Assembly (NCBI RefSeq): GCF_026191475.2
Contig: NZ_JAOSLC020000003.1
Location: 775,001 to 839,000, forward strand
DNA length: 64,000 bases
Direction: 5' to 3'
Origin: Polaribacter ponticola
Lineage (GTDB): Bacteria; Bacteroidota; Bacteroidia; Flavobacteriales; Flavobacteriaceae
Each line of letters opens with the position of its first letter. The stretch's first letter is position 1. The position numbers and the translations under genes are program-made. Below the pieces are notes generated by a model. It saw nothing but the letters and a program-made list of their open reading frames with translations. It was not told where the DNA came from and ran no database searches. This document shows positions 29,523 through 39,871 of the stretch, in pieces.

Positions 29523-30980
29523 ATGTTAATCAAACAATTAAAAGCATTATTGCTTTTTATTGGTTTTTGTATAACTTCTCCCTATCAATGCATTTCCCAG
29601 AATACAATAAAAAGTAATTCGGAAGCATTTTCTTTAACATATTTTAAAGAAGATATTAGCCTCTCTAGAAACGAAATAACTTCTAAGAGATTTACTACTA
29701 TGCCCAAAAGTTCTAGTTTTGGTGTAAAAAATGGAACTTATTGGTTTAAATTAACGATAAAAAAAACAGAATATTCTACTAATTTAATCTCTTATATCCC
29801 AACTCATAACATTGGTTTTATAGAAGTTTATCAATTAGAAAATCAAAATTTAAAATACATAACCTCAACGGGAAATAATGTTGCTAGAAATAATTTACCT
29901 TTAGATTATAAATTCCCCTCCTTTAAAGTTAATTCAAAGAAATTAAATGACAATACCTACTTCTTAAAAGTCTTATTCCCAAAAGAAGCAAACTTTCCAT
30001 TAAAAATTAAATCCGAAAAGAAATTTTTAAGCTATTTATTAGAAAAGAAAACTATTAACAGTTTATACTACGGAACTTGTATAATTATACTTTTAATGAA
30101 TATTTTTTTCTTTATTAAATTTAAAGATAAAACATATTTGTATTATACATTGTTCCTTTCTTCTTTGGGTATTAATTTCTTACTATATGATGGATCTTTG
30201 ATACATCTTTTTAGAGGAAATAGTTTTTATTACAAATTAGAACTCATTATACATTTAACTAACGAAATTTGGTTTATTCTTTTCTCTATAAGTTTTTTAA
30301 ACCTAAATATTAGAATTCCAAAAATTACCAAATCCTTTTTTATCTTCCCAATAATAGTTATTTTACTATATAGCTGTTATTTAATAACAAACAATTTTTA
30401 TTTTATAGGAATAGCGGATACTATAGGAATTTCACTTTTTCCTATCTTATGGTTTTTTGGACTTCTTTATTACAAAAAAATACCTTATGCCAAATTTTAT
30501 GTTTTAGGCTATCTATTAATAATTCCCTTTGCAGTTTTCTTTATAATTGGTTATCCATCTGGATTTTGGGAAGTTCACGGAGATATGCTTATTGTAAAGA
30601 TTGCAAGTTGGTTAGATATCATTGTTTTTACTTACGCTATAAGCTATAGATTAAAAACAAAGTTTGAAAATAACAATTTAAATATTAAGCAACTTAAGAT
30701 TGATATTGAAGTTGCAAAAAACAAACTAGCTTCAAAAAACAATTCGATAAATCCTTACTTAGTATTACTTAACGAGAATGAACTTACAAGTAAGCCACTT
30801 ACTTTGAGAGAAATTGATATTTTAAAACATCTTAATGAAGGTTTTAATAATAAAGAAATAAGTGAAAAATTATTCATATCTCCAAATACTGTAAAACATC
30901 ATATTAGAAACATTTACATCAAAATTAATGTTAACAGTAGAACTAGTTTAAAAGAAAAAACATTTAAGCTAGTTTATTGA
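29523..30980 (+). CDS. 7TM-DISM sensor with C-terminal LuxR-type DNA-binding domain
   Basis: 485 residues. A signal peptide leads to an extracellular 7TMR-DISMED2 beta domain (about 25-170, with GVKNGTYWFKLTI), then seven membrane helices (about 180-385), a short helical linker and a LuxR/GerE helix-turn-helix (about 420-480, LTLREIDILKHLNEGFNNKEISEKLFISPNTVKHHI). This is a one-component membrane-bound regulator: ligand outside, DNA binding inside. It is followed by a secreted protein gene and the giant surface protein and may control them; this is inferred from position only. Confidence 0.88.
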   Translation: MLIKQLKALLLFIGFCITSPYQCISQNTIKSNSEAFSLTYFKEDISLSRNEITSKRFTTMPKSSSFGVKNGTYWFKLTIKKTEYSTNLISYIPTHNIGFIEVYQLENQNLKYITSTGNNVARNNLPLDYKFPSFKVNSKKLNDNTYFLKVLFPKEANFPLKIKSEKKFLSYLLEKKTINSLYYGTCIIILLMNIFFFIKFKDKTYLYYTLFLSSLGINFLLYDGSLIHLFRGNSFYYKLELIIHLTNEIWFILFSISFLNLNIRIPKITKSFFIFPIIVILLYSCYLITNNFYFIGIADTIGISLFPILWFFGLLYYKKIPYAKFYVLGYLLIIPFAVFFIIGYPSGFWEVHGDMLIVKIASWLDIIVFTYAISYRLKTKFENNNLNIKQLKIDIEVAKNKLASKNNSINPYLVLLNENELTSKPLTLREIDILKHLNEGFNNKEISEKLFISPNTVKHHIRNIYIKINVNSRTSLKEKTFKLVY

Positions 30981-31112
30981 TTACTAACTAAATACACCAA
31001 GGTATTAGAAAAACTACCCGCTATTTTTTTGATTTTCTTTTTATTTTTCTTCAAATTTACTAGATAAAAGCTAACTGCTTTTTTTAACCTAACTAACTTA
31101 AACTTTAAAAAA

Positions 31113-31584
31113 ATGAAAAAAAATCTACTACTATTAATGTACCTATTATGCTCAATTAATATGATTGGGCACGAAAAAGAAAGTGTAGAATATCTTTCTA
31201 AAAAAAATAACACCTAACTATTCAATAACAAAAATTAAAGACGCCCAATGGATAAAAAGTACTACAGTTAACAATGTTGATTTTTATCATCAAATAGTTA
31301 CTTGTGGTAATAAAAAAGCTGTTTTACTAAGATTCGAAAATAAAAATAATTTTAATGTAGAAGTTTCTTGGAAAGAGTTAATTACAATAGAAGAACAATT
31401 TACCTCGGATAGTAAACTAGAAACCAAAACCCTAATTATTAACCCAGGAATTACAGAACCATCTAGCTGTTCTGACAATAGTAAAAGTTTACTTATAATT
31501 TTAGCTACAGAAGTTAACCCAACATTTGTAGCTAGTATAAATGGTTTCAACTTTGAAGATATAAAAATTAAAGAATTAAACTAA
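31113..31584 (+). pseudogene. Small secreted protein upstream of the giant adhesin, one frameshift
   Basis: ATG at 31113 begins a signal peptide (MKKNLLLLMYLLCSINMIG). The frame breaks in the A8 run 31200-31207. With seven A it continues ITPNYSITKIKDAQWIKSTTVNNVDFYHQ to IKIKELN and a stop at 31582-31584, about 156 residues. The rest contains two Cys (VTCGNKKAVLLRF and PSSCSDN) and looks like one beta-rich domain. I do not recognise the family. It ends 13 bases before the adhesin gene, so the two are likely one transcript and possibly a secreted pair. Confidence 0.6.
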
Positions 31585-31597
31585 TAAAATCAAGAAA

Positions 31598-34030
31598 ATG
31601 AAATATTCAAAATTAATTATATTCAAAAAAATCTTGATTACTTTTTCAATGATTTTTTTAACAGGGTTTGCATTTCAAACAAATGCGCAGTCTGGAAAAG
31701 ACAGTAAAGGAAAAGATTTTTGGCTTACATTTCCAGAAAACTTGGGAGGGGAAGCTAAACTTTATATCTCAAGCGAAGTTAATACAAATGGAAACATTTC
31801 CATTTCTGGTATTAATTATAATCAAAATTTTACAGTAACTGTAGGTAATATTACTACAATTAATTTACCGGCAAACGTATTCTTAACCAACTCCACAAGT
31901 ATTGAAAACAAAGGTATTCATGTTACCTCTAATGATGAAATAACCGTTTACGGCATGAATATAAGAAGTGCTACTTCAGATGCATACTTAGGTTTACCTA
32001 CAGATGCACTTGGAAAAGAATATTCTGTTATGACTTATACTGGCTTAAGCAGTTACGGAAGTCAAATAGCAATTATTGGAACCGAAAACGCTACCTCTGT
32101 AAGTTTTAAATTAAAAACTACTGTTGGTAGTTATGCGGCTGGTACTAATTACACAATAAATTTAAATAGTGGTCAAACTTTTTATTTAAAAGCTAGCGCA
32201 AATACAGACTTAACTGGTTCTGAAATTAGTTCTACAAAACCTATAGCTGTTTTTTCTGGTAATCAATGTGCAAATGTACCAACAACATCTTATGCTTGTG
32301 ATCATTTAGTAGAACAAATGCCTCCTAAAGATGGATGGGGAAAAAACTTTATTAGCGTTCCTTTAAAAACTAGAAGTGGAGATACTTTTAGATTTTTAGC
32401 AGGAACAAACGGAACTACAGTCTCTGTAAACGGTAGCACAGTTGCTACCCTAAATAAAGGAGATTTTTATGAAAACATTTATACAACTTCTTTAAACATT
32501 ACAGCTTCAGAACCTATTTTAGTAGCACAATTTGCAAATGGAAGCTCATATGATGGCGCAAACTCAGACCCAATGATGATGCTTATTCCTCCTTTTGAAC
32601 AGTTTTTAGGCGCATACACAGTTAACACACCTTCAAATGGATTTGCTTTTAATTTTGTAAATATTGTTGCATCTAATTCTACAGTTGGAACAATCAAATT
32701 AGATGGAAACACAATAAACCCAGCACTTTTTACTCCAATTGGGTCTACAGGTTTTTCCGGAGCTCAAGTTAACTTAACAATAGGAACTCATAATTTAACA
32801 AGTAATGGATTACCTTTCGGTGCATTCGTATATGGTTTTAACAACTACGATTCTTATGGTTATCCTGCAGGAGCTTCATTCTCACCTATAGCAACAGTTA
32901 ACAGCATCTCTATTTCACCTAAAACAGGTAACGAAACCGTTGATATAAGCACCTGCTTTCTAGCTAAAGTACTAGATCAATATGGAGATCCTGTAATTGG
33001 GGTAAGAGTAGATTTCTCCATTTCTGGAGTTAACCCAACTCAATCTGGGTTTGCTAATACAGACAATAATGGGGTAGCTACTTTTTGTTATGGTGGAGAT
33101 AATTTTGGGAATGACACTATTGAAGCTTCGGTTGGAACTCTTTCAGATTCCGCTACTTTTGTTTGGAATCAATTACTAGTTGCACCAAATGTTAATTGCC
33201 CAGAAAACATCATCGTTTCTAGTACCCCTGGAGAAGCAGGTTCTATTGTTACATTCTTAGCTACAGAAACAATTGGTGTGCCAGAATCTACAATCTCATA
33301 TTCACAAAATTCTGGAACATTTTTTCCTATTGGAGAAACAGAAATTACAGTAACGGCTTTAAACTCAGTGGATACTTCTAATTGCACCTTTACAATTACT
33401 GTTTTAGATAATGAAACTCCTACCATAAATTACCCAACTAATATTGTAGTTGATAGCGACTATGGTATTTGTGGAGCAATTGTAAATTTTGAAGCTATAG
33501 CAACAGATAATTCTGGAAACGCAACTATTTCATACAACTTACAACCTGGAAGCACTTTCGGATTTGGAGAAACTATTGTTACTGCAACCGCTACAGATAG
33601 CGCTGGAAATTCTACAGACTGTAGTTTTAGCATTACAGTTACAGACACTCAAGAACCAAGTATAACAAGTCCTTTTGATATAACAACAAATGTAGATTCC
33701 AATATTTGTGGTGCAATTGTAAATTATAATACCCCTACAGCCAATGATAATTGCGGTACAGGTTCTCCTCCTACTTCTTTAGCAAATCATACTTATAAAG
33801 GATCTTTAAACGGGCATACATATTTTTTATCAAATATTCCAACTACCCCAGAAGTTGCACATGCTAATGCAATTGCTGCTGGAGGTCATCTAGTTACAAT
33901 TTCAAATGCTGCAGAAAATTTATTTGTATCACAATTTAACTCAGGAAGAATATGGATTGGTCATACAGATAGGGATACCGAAGGACAATGGAAATGGATA
34001 AACAACGAACCTGTTAGCTATACAAATTAG
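31598..34030 (+). CDS. Giant T9SS surface protein, N-terminal part (before in-frame TAG)
   Basis: 810 codons. A signal peptide ends near residue 31 (TNAQS). An IgGFc-binding-protein-like N-terminal domain covers about 35-430 (GKDFWLTFPENLGGEAKLYISSE, then the DHLVEQMPPKDGWGKNFI block), then an invasin-type Ig domain (about 445-525), two HYR repeats (about 525-690), and a third HYR unit into which a C-type lectin domain is inserted (from about 730). The reading frame stops at TAG 34028-34030, exactly where the lectin motif (YTN)W-ANGEPNN requires Trp. The same frame stays open from 34031 to 38530, so this is one gene of about 2310 codons. The stop is a TGG to TAG change or an error. Confidence 0.85.
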   Translation: MKYSKLIIFKKILITFSMIFLTGFAFQTNAQSGKDSKGKDFWLTFPENLGGEAKLYISSEVNTNGNISISGINYNQNFTVTVGNITTINLPANVFLTNSTSIENKGIHVTSNDEITVYGMNIRSATSDAYLGLPTDALGKEYSVMTYTGLSSYGSQIAIIGTENATSVSFKLKTTVGSYAAGTNYTINLNSGQTFYLKASANTDLTGSEISSTKPIAVFSGNQCANVPTTSYACDHLVEQMPPKDGWGKNFISVPLKTRSGDTFRFLAGTNGTTVSVNGSTVATLNKGDFYENIYTTSLNITASEPILVAQFANGSSYDGANSDPMMMLIPPFEQFLGAYTVNTPSNGFAFNFVNIVASNSTVGTIKLDGNTINPALFTPIGSTGFSGAQVNLTIGTHNLTSNGLPFGAFVYGFNNYDSYGYPAGASFSPIATVNSISISPKTGNETVDISTCFLAKVLDQYGDPVIGVRVDFSISGVNPTQSGFANTDNNGVATFCYGGDNFGNDTIEASVGTLSDSATFVWNQLLVAPNVNCPENIIVSSTPGEAGSIVTFLATETIGVPESTISYSQNSGTFFPIGETEITVTALNSVDTSNCTFTITVLDNETPTINYPTNIVVDSDYGICGAIVNFEAIATDNSGNATISYNLQPGSTFGFGETIVTATATDSAGNSTDCSFSITVTDTQEPSITSPFDITTNVDSNICGAIVNYNTPTANDNCGTGSPPTSLANHTYKGSLNGHTYFLSNIPTTPEVAHANAIAAGGHLVTISNAAENLFVSQFNSGRIWIGHTDRDTEGQWKWINNEPVSYTN

Positions 34031-34204
34031 GCAAATGGAGAGCCTAATAATTATGGAGGCGAAGAAGATTGGGCTGTTATAAATTGGAGTGGAAATAATC
34101 CGGATTGGAATGATTGGTACTTTAACTCTACAGCGTATTATGCTATAGAATTCGATGGAGGTACTTTACCAACCTCTTTAACTTCTGGCCCTGCATCAGG
34201 TGAG

Positions 34205-37200
34205 GTGTTTCCTGTAGGAACAACAACCGTTACCTACGAAGCCGTAGATCCTGCAGGTAATAGAGTTGAAACTTCTTTTGATGTTACAGTTATAGACAAC
34301 ATAAAACCCACAGTTATTACACAAGACATATCAATTGATCTTGATGCAAACGGAAACGCATTTTTAACTAGCGACATGATAAATAATGGGTCAAATGATG
34401 AATGTGGTATTGCGACTTTAGAAATAAATAAAACTGAATTTAATTGTTCTAATGTTGGCTTAAACCAAGTAATATTAACAGTAACAGACATTAACAACAA
34501 TACAGCTTCTTCAACAGCTAATGTGATGATTAATGACAATACTATACCAACTATCATTACACAAGATATAATTGTACAATTAGATGAAAATGGATTAGCT
34601 ACAATTACAACTGATATGGTTGATAATGGTTCTAGTGATATTTGTGGTATTGCCAGTTTAGCATTAAATAACACTAATTTCACTTGTGCAGATATAGGTA
34701 TAAACGAAGTTATATTAACAGCTACTGATAATAACGGAAATACAAGTTCTTTATCTGCAAATGTTACAGTAAATGACAATACATTACCAACAATTACAAC
34801 TCAAAACATTTCTATTGATCTAAATGCAAACGGAATTGCATCAATTACAACAGACATGATAGATAATGGTTCAAATGATAATTGTGGTATTGCGGATTTA
34901 GCTTTAAATATTTCAAGCTTTTCTTGTGATAATATAGGTTTAAATCAAGTAATCTTAACAGGAACTGATAATAATGGAAACACGAACTCATCAACTGCGA
35001 ATGTTACAATTAATGATGCAACAAATCCAACTGTAATAACTCAAGACATCTCAATTAATTTAGATGATAATGGAGAAGCCATAATCACTGCAGACATGAT
35101 TAACAAAGGCTCTAATGATGCATGTGGAATTCTATCTTATAATTTAGATACGACTACTTTTAATTGTGCAAATATTGGCAATAATATTGTTACGTTAACA
35201 GTTACAGACACTAATAATAATGTAGCTTCCTTAACCGCTAATGTGTTTGTAAACGACACAACAAGTCCAACCGTAATTACACAAAATATTACGGTGGAAT
35301 TAGTTGAGAATGGTAATGCCTCTATTACACCAGAAATGATAAATAATGGGTCTTTTGATAACTGTGAAATAGCTTCACTAACAACAGATATAAAAAATTT
35401 ATCTTGTGAAAACATTGGTGAAAACACAGTACATCTTTTTGCTACAGATTCTTCAGGAAACTCAAATTCCGATTCAAGCAGAACTATACCTTCAAATTTA
35501 ATAGGACATTGGACTTTTAACGAAGGTAGTGAACTTAAAGATTTAACAGGCAATTGGGGAGATTTAATAGTATCTGGAAATGCATCTATTGCTAATGGAG
35601 AATTGGATGTAAATAATGGAGGAATGGCAAGAACATCTTCATACTCTGGTCCAGATATTAGAAATAAAACACTTGTGTCATTCCTTACGCTTGATGATAT
35701 CAATTTAAGATCTGGATCTGCTATTACGTTAGACAACACTATCATAGATGAATTTGACGGTATTATCTTTGGAGAACAACAACCCAATAAATGGATGAAT
35801 GGAAGTAATAATTTTAGAAGAACACAAGCATTAAACCCCGGTTTTGCAGAAACAGTTGCAAATCAAAAAATAATGGTTGCTATTACTTATGAAAAAGGGA
35901 AGAAAGAAGTAATAATTTCGTTTTATAGAAATGGATTATTATACGGTTCGTATAATATTGGTAACTATGCGTCATGGACTGCTAATAATTCAGAAATTTT
36001 GTTTGGAGCAAGACATTTTGTAAACAATAGACAAATTGGTTCGTTAGACGCCCATATTGATGAAGCAATGATTTTTAATAAAACATTAACTGCAGAAGAA
36101 GTAGAAGCTCTTTATCAAGGAAACAACAATACTGGAACTCCAGCAACCGTAACTGTAGTAGATAACATTGCACCAACTGTTATTACACAAAACATTTCAA
36201 TTCAGTTAGATGAAAATGGAAATGCTTTTATTACTCCAGAAATGGTAGATAATAATTCTTTTGACAATTGCGCAATTAATACTTACTCTTTAAGTAAAAA
36301 TAGTTTCGATTGTACTAATGTTGGAGATAACATAATTACTCTAACTGTAGTAGATGTTAACGGAAACACCTCTTCTAAACAAGCAACCGTAACTGTTAGC
36401 GACGTAACTGCTCCAATAGCTTTAGCTCAAAATATATCAATTGATTTAGATGAAAATGGAAACGCATCAATTACCCCTCAAATGATAAATAATGGTTCAT
36501 CAGATGCTTGTCCAATTATTTTAACTCTAGACAACACAACCTTTAGTTGCGCTAATGTTGGCTTAGAAAACATTGTTACTTTAACAGTAACTGATGCAAG
36601 TGGAAATACTTCAAGTACAACTGCAATTGTAGATGTAAATGATGTTACTGCACCAACAGTAATTACACAAGATATTACCATTTTTCTAGATGAAAACGGT
36701 ACAACTTCTATTATTGCAGAAGACATAAACAATAATTCTAATGATGCTTGTGGAATAGAAAGCATAGCAATAGATATTAATAGCTTTGATTGCGAAAATC
36801 TTGGAAACAATACAGTAACATTAACAGCTATAGATGTTAACGGTAATTCAGCTTCAAACACTGCAATTGTTAATGTAGTAGATAACATTGCTCCTATTGT
36901 TGGCACACAAGACATATCTGTAACTTTAGATGCAAACGGAAATGCTACAATAATACCAGAAGATGTATTAATTCTATCAGAAGATGATGTAGAAAGAGGA
37001 GATAGCTGTACCGTTTCGGATGCAGAAGAACATGCAATGTATTTAGATGATTACAAAAAACACGGTCATAACCAACATAAATCTGACTCTAAAAACAATC
37101 GTGGAAAACGTTGCCATTCTCATAGCCATAGAGATAAAGATGCTGTCTTTTCTTTTGATGAAAGCCAAGGAACTATGATTAAAAACCTTGATGGCACAGC

Positions 37201-38530
37201 AACTGTAACTGGAATTCTAGTAAATATAAATGATTCTGATGATAAATGGTCTGTAACAATTAACCTAGAAAACCCTAGAAACTGGAACGAATGGTCTTCA
37301 TTAAAAAGAAAATGGAGTGGTTCTAAAAGAAAAGTTGGTTACAGCTATAAAGATTGGATGTATTATGAACTTGCCGAAGGCAGTAAATTAACTGGTATTG
37401 GGTCTAATACAGGCTTAGAAACTTCATTAAATCAAAAATCTAGTAAATACGGATTTCAACTTGGAGATAAAGCCAATTTAGAAAATGGAAATTACGGATT
37501 AAGCGGATCTTTCTATTATAAAAATAGTAGAGGCAAAAAAGAAAAAGGAGAATTTAATTTAGATATTTTAGATTGCAACATCTTACCTGTACCAGAAGGA
37601 ACAATAATTTCTAGCGATAATTGCGCTATAGAAAGCTATTCTTTAAGCACAAGCAGTTTTGGATGTGATAACTTAGGAGAAAACATTGTACAAGTTTCTG
37701 TAACAGACCAAAGTGGTAACACTACTACAAAAGATGTTACAATTAATGTTTTAGGAGAAACTCCAACAATTTCAATTCCAGACTTTACATCTGTTAAAGG
37801 TCAAAAGGAAAACACAGTTTACTTAGGCTATAAAGAGAGTATACATTTATGCCCAACTGTAAGTGGTGGAACAGGGTTTACTTATGAATGGACAGATGAA
37901 AACGGAACAATTTTCTCTACTGAGGCTAATCCAAAAGTAAGTCCAACTATTACAAGTACTTATTCAGTAACCGTTACTAATTCAAATGGTTGTACGGCAA
38001 CAGATTCTATAGAAGTTTGTGTTATCGATGCTAGATCTAAAGATAGATGGGGAAGATACAATGGTAAAGTAAATATTTGCCATCATGCTAGACATTACCA
38101 TGGAAATCATTGCTCTAAAAGCGGAAAGCACTCTTCGCATCACGGAAATAAAGATAAATTGATCTCTATAAGTAAATATGCAGTTAAAGCTCATTTATGG
38201 CATGGTGATGTATTAGGTGGTTGTGAAGAAACTTGTATTACGGGTGAAGAAGAGGAAGAAGAAGTGTTAACACCAACAGTTTCTATGTATCCGAACCCTT
38301 CTAATACGGGTAAATTTGATGTAGAACTTAAAAACTTCACAAATAAAGCTACAATTAAAATTTACAATTTTTATGGAAGATTAATTCAATATAAAAATGT
38401 TAATCCACAATCTAACATTGTAAGCATAAAAATGGGAGATTATAGATTAAGAAGTGGTAATTATGTTGTAAAAGTATATTCTCAAGGTAAAATTTACACT
38501 AAAGTTATGATTATCAATAAAAGACACTAA
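34205..38530 (+). CDS. Giant T9SS surface protein, C-terminal part
   Basis: The first usable start after the TAG, but in reality the continuation of the preceding frame (34031 on). It holds the rest of the interrupted HYR unit, then nine units of about 79 residues (VITQDISIDLDANG...INNGSNDxCGI...VTxTDxNGN), at 34313, 34554, 34792, 35029, 35269, 36178, 36418, 36658 and 36898. A LamG-like domain sits inside the fifth (about 35487-36140) and a His-rich domain of about 190 residues inside the ninth (about 36990-37610). An Ig/PKD-like domain follows, then a CHH/HLWHGDVLGGC motif, an acidic spacer and a type A T9SS sorting domain (MYPNPSN through KVMIINKRH). It is predicted to be exported by type IX secretion and held at the surface. 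Confidence 0.88.
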   Translation: MFPVGTTTVTYEAVDPAGNRVETSFDVTVIDNIKPTVITQDISIDLDANGNAFLTSDMINNGSNDECGIATLEINKTEFNCSNVGLNQVILTVTDINNNTASSTANVMINDNTIPTIITQDIIVQLDENGLATITTDMVDNGSSDICGIASLALNNTNFTCADIGINEVILTATDNNGNTSSLSANVTVNDNTLPTITTQNISIDLNANGIASITTDMIDNGSNDNCGIADLALNISSFSCDNIGLNQVILTGTDNNGNTNSSTANVTINDATNPTVITQDISINLDDNGEAIITADMINKGSNDACGILSYNLDTTTFNCANIGNNIVTLTVTDTNNNVASLTANVFVNDTTSPTVITQNITVELVENGNASITPEMINNGSFDNCEIASLTTDIKNLSCENIGENTVHLFATDSSGNSNSDSSRTIPSNLIGHWTFNEGSELKDLTGNWGDLIVSGNASIANGELDVNNGGMARTSSYSGPDIRNKTLVSFLTLDDINLRSGSAITLDNTIIDEFDGIIFGEQQPNKWMNGSNNFRRTQALNPGFAETVANQKIMVAITYEKGKKEVIISFYRNGLLYGSYNIGNYASWTANNSEILFGARHFVNNRQIGSLDAHIDEAMIFNKTLTAEEVEALYQGNNNTGTPATVTVVDNIAPTVITQNISIQLDENGNAFITPEMVDNNSFDNCAINTYSLSKNSFDCTNVGDNIITLTVVDVNGNTSSKQATVTVSDVTAPIALAQNISIDLDENGNASITPQMINNGSSDACPIILTLDNTTFSCANVGLENIVTLTVTDASGNTSSTTAIVDVNDVTAPTVITQDITIFLDENGTTSIIAEDINNNSNDACGIESIAIDINSFDCENLGNNTVTLTAIDVNGNSASNTAIVNVVDNIAPIVGTQDISVTLDANGNATIIPEDVLILSEDDVERGDSCTVSDAEEHAMYLDDYKKHGHNQHKSDSKNNRGKRCHSHSHRDKDAVFSFDESQGTMIKNLDGTATVTGILVNINDSDDKWSVTINLENPRNWNEWSSLKRKWSGSKRKVGYSYKDWMYYELAEGSKLTGIGSNTGLETSLNQKSSKYGFQLGDKANLENGNYGLSGSFYYKNSRGKKEKGEFNLDILDCNILPVPEGTIISSDNCAIESYSLSTSSFGCDNLGENIVQVSVTDQSGNTTTKDVTINVLGETPTISIPDFTSVKGQKENTVYLGYKESIHLCPTVSGGTGFTYEWTDENGTIFSTEANPKVSPTITSTYSVTVTNSNGCTATDSIEVCVIDARSKDRWGRYNGKVNICHHARHYHGNHCSKSGKHSSHHGNKDKLISISKYAVKAHLWHGDVLGGCEETCITGEEEEEEVLTPTVSMYPNPSNTGKFDVELKNFTNKATIKIYNFYGRLIQYKNVNPQSNIVSIKMGDYRLRSGNYVVKVYSQGKIYTKVMIINKRH
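34313..37110 (+). repeat. Tandem HYR-like protein repeats (about 240 bases each)
   Basis: Nine units recurring every 237-240 bases except where other domains are inserted. Each starts near VITQDI and ends near VxVNDxxxPT. DNA identity between units is moderate, so they are old duplications or under selection for the fold. This is coding DNA. Confidence 0.8.
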
Positions 38531-38610
38531 AAGTTTTAAAATCAACAATAATCTTACATAAGATTACTTTAATATTTTAGAGAAGTTTTTAGGGAATTTA
38601 TCTAAGTTAA

Positions 38611-38640
38611 AAACAGGTTAAGCATATACTTAACCTGTTT
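38611..38640 (+). terminator. Terminator of the giant surface protein gene
   Basis: 12-bp perfect inverted repeat AAACAGGTTAAG / CTTAACCTGTTT with a 6-base loop, followed by TGTTTT. It lies 80 bases past the stop. Confidence 0.85.
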
Positions 38641-38724
38641 TGTTTTATCTAAAAAATAAACTAAAATCATTTGTTAAAATAAATTTAAATTAGCTAAAAA
38701 TTAATAGTTAAAAAATTTCAAAAA

Positions 38725-39826
38725 ATGGATATTGAAAAAATTCGAGAACTATTCCCTATAACAGAAAAAGGAATTTTCCTAAATAATGCTTCACAAGCAC
38801 CTTTAAACTTATTAGTTAATAATAGGCTCTTATCATATCTTCAATTAGAATTAAACCCTATTCACAAAAAAGGATTTAACAGAAATAGTATTCGTTTACC
38901 ATTATCTAAACTTTTAGGTGGTTCTCCAGAAGAATATGCCTTAACTACAAGTACTGGAAATGGTTTAAATATAATTGCTCAAGGTTTAAAATTTAAAAAA
39001 GGTGATAACATTATAATTCCCGAACTAGAACATTGGAACAATAGTTTTCCTTGGCTTCAACTACAAGATAAAGGAGTTGAAATTCGATTTATAAAAATAA
39101 ATGCTGATAAAAGTTTCGACCCCGAAGCAATAAAAAAACTAATCGATAAAAATACACGAGTAGTTGCATTAGCAGCTGTAAGATTTAATAGTGGTTTTAG
39201 ACCTAATTTGTCTGAGATTGGTAAAATCACACAAAAACATAATGCTCTTTTTATAGTAGATGCTGCCCAAGCTGCAGGAATGATACCTATTAATGTAGAA
39301 AAAGATAATATTGATATAATGGCAGGTTGTGGTTTTAAATGGTTACTTGGTTTACATGGAACTGGTTTTTTATATGTAAACAAACGAGTTATAAATTTAA
39401 TTAAACCTGTTTTACCCGGAATGTATGCTGCAGAAAAAACTTATGACAAACTTACTTTTTTTGAAGATTCTAGAAAGTTTGAAACCGGAACTATTGCTTA
39501 TGCCCTTTTTGATGCTTGGTCTGCAGGACTTGAACTAATTCTAAAAATTGGAATAGAAAACATTTACTTAAAAGCATTAGAAAATACTGATTTACTTATT
39601 AAAGGACTTCTTAAAAAAATATAAAATTATATCTCCAATAAAAAATATAAATGAACGAACAGCAATAATTCATTTTAATACAGGGTCATTAGATACTACA
39701 AAAGAATTATATCGTAAACTCATCAAAGAAAACATTCTTATAACACTTCAAGGAGAAAACATAAGAGTTAGCCCTAATTTTTATACAACTAAAGATGAAA
39801 TTAAGCTTTTTTTAAACTTGATTTAG
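38725..39826 (+). pseudogene. Class V aminotransferase / cysteine desulfurase-like, one frameshift
   Basis: PLP enzyme. The conserved blocks are NNASQAPLN near the N-terminus, TSTGNGLNIIAQGL (PLP phosphate), DAAQAAGMIP (PLP ring Asp) and GCGFKWLLGLHGTGFLY, whose Lys binds PLP. The A7 run 39613-39619 has one base too many; with six A the frame runs on (YKIISPIKNINERTAIIHF) to TAG at 39824-39826, about 366 residues, a normal family length. The substrate (cysteine, an amino acid or a sugar) is not clear. Upstream of a decayed RbsD/FucU gene. Confidence 0.85.
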
Positions 39827-39871
39827 CTTTAAAAACAATTATAATACACTTACATTCTAAAATAATTCTAT

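Noticed and set aside
23918..34030. Recoding of TAG as tryptophan, suggested by two Trp-to-TAG positions
   Set aside because: TAG is still the normal terminator of the corrected aminotransferase gene (39824-39826), TGG is used for Trp everywhere else, and flavobacteria are not known to reassign TAG. Single mutations or sequence errors explain it better.
34313..37110. CRISPR-like periodic repeats
   Set aside because: The period of about 240 bases is a multiple of three, the DNA varies between units and all is one reading frame; these are protein repeats.
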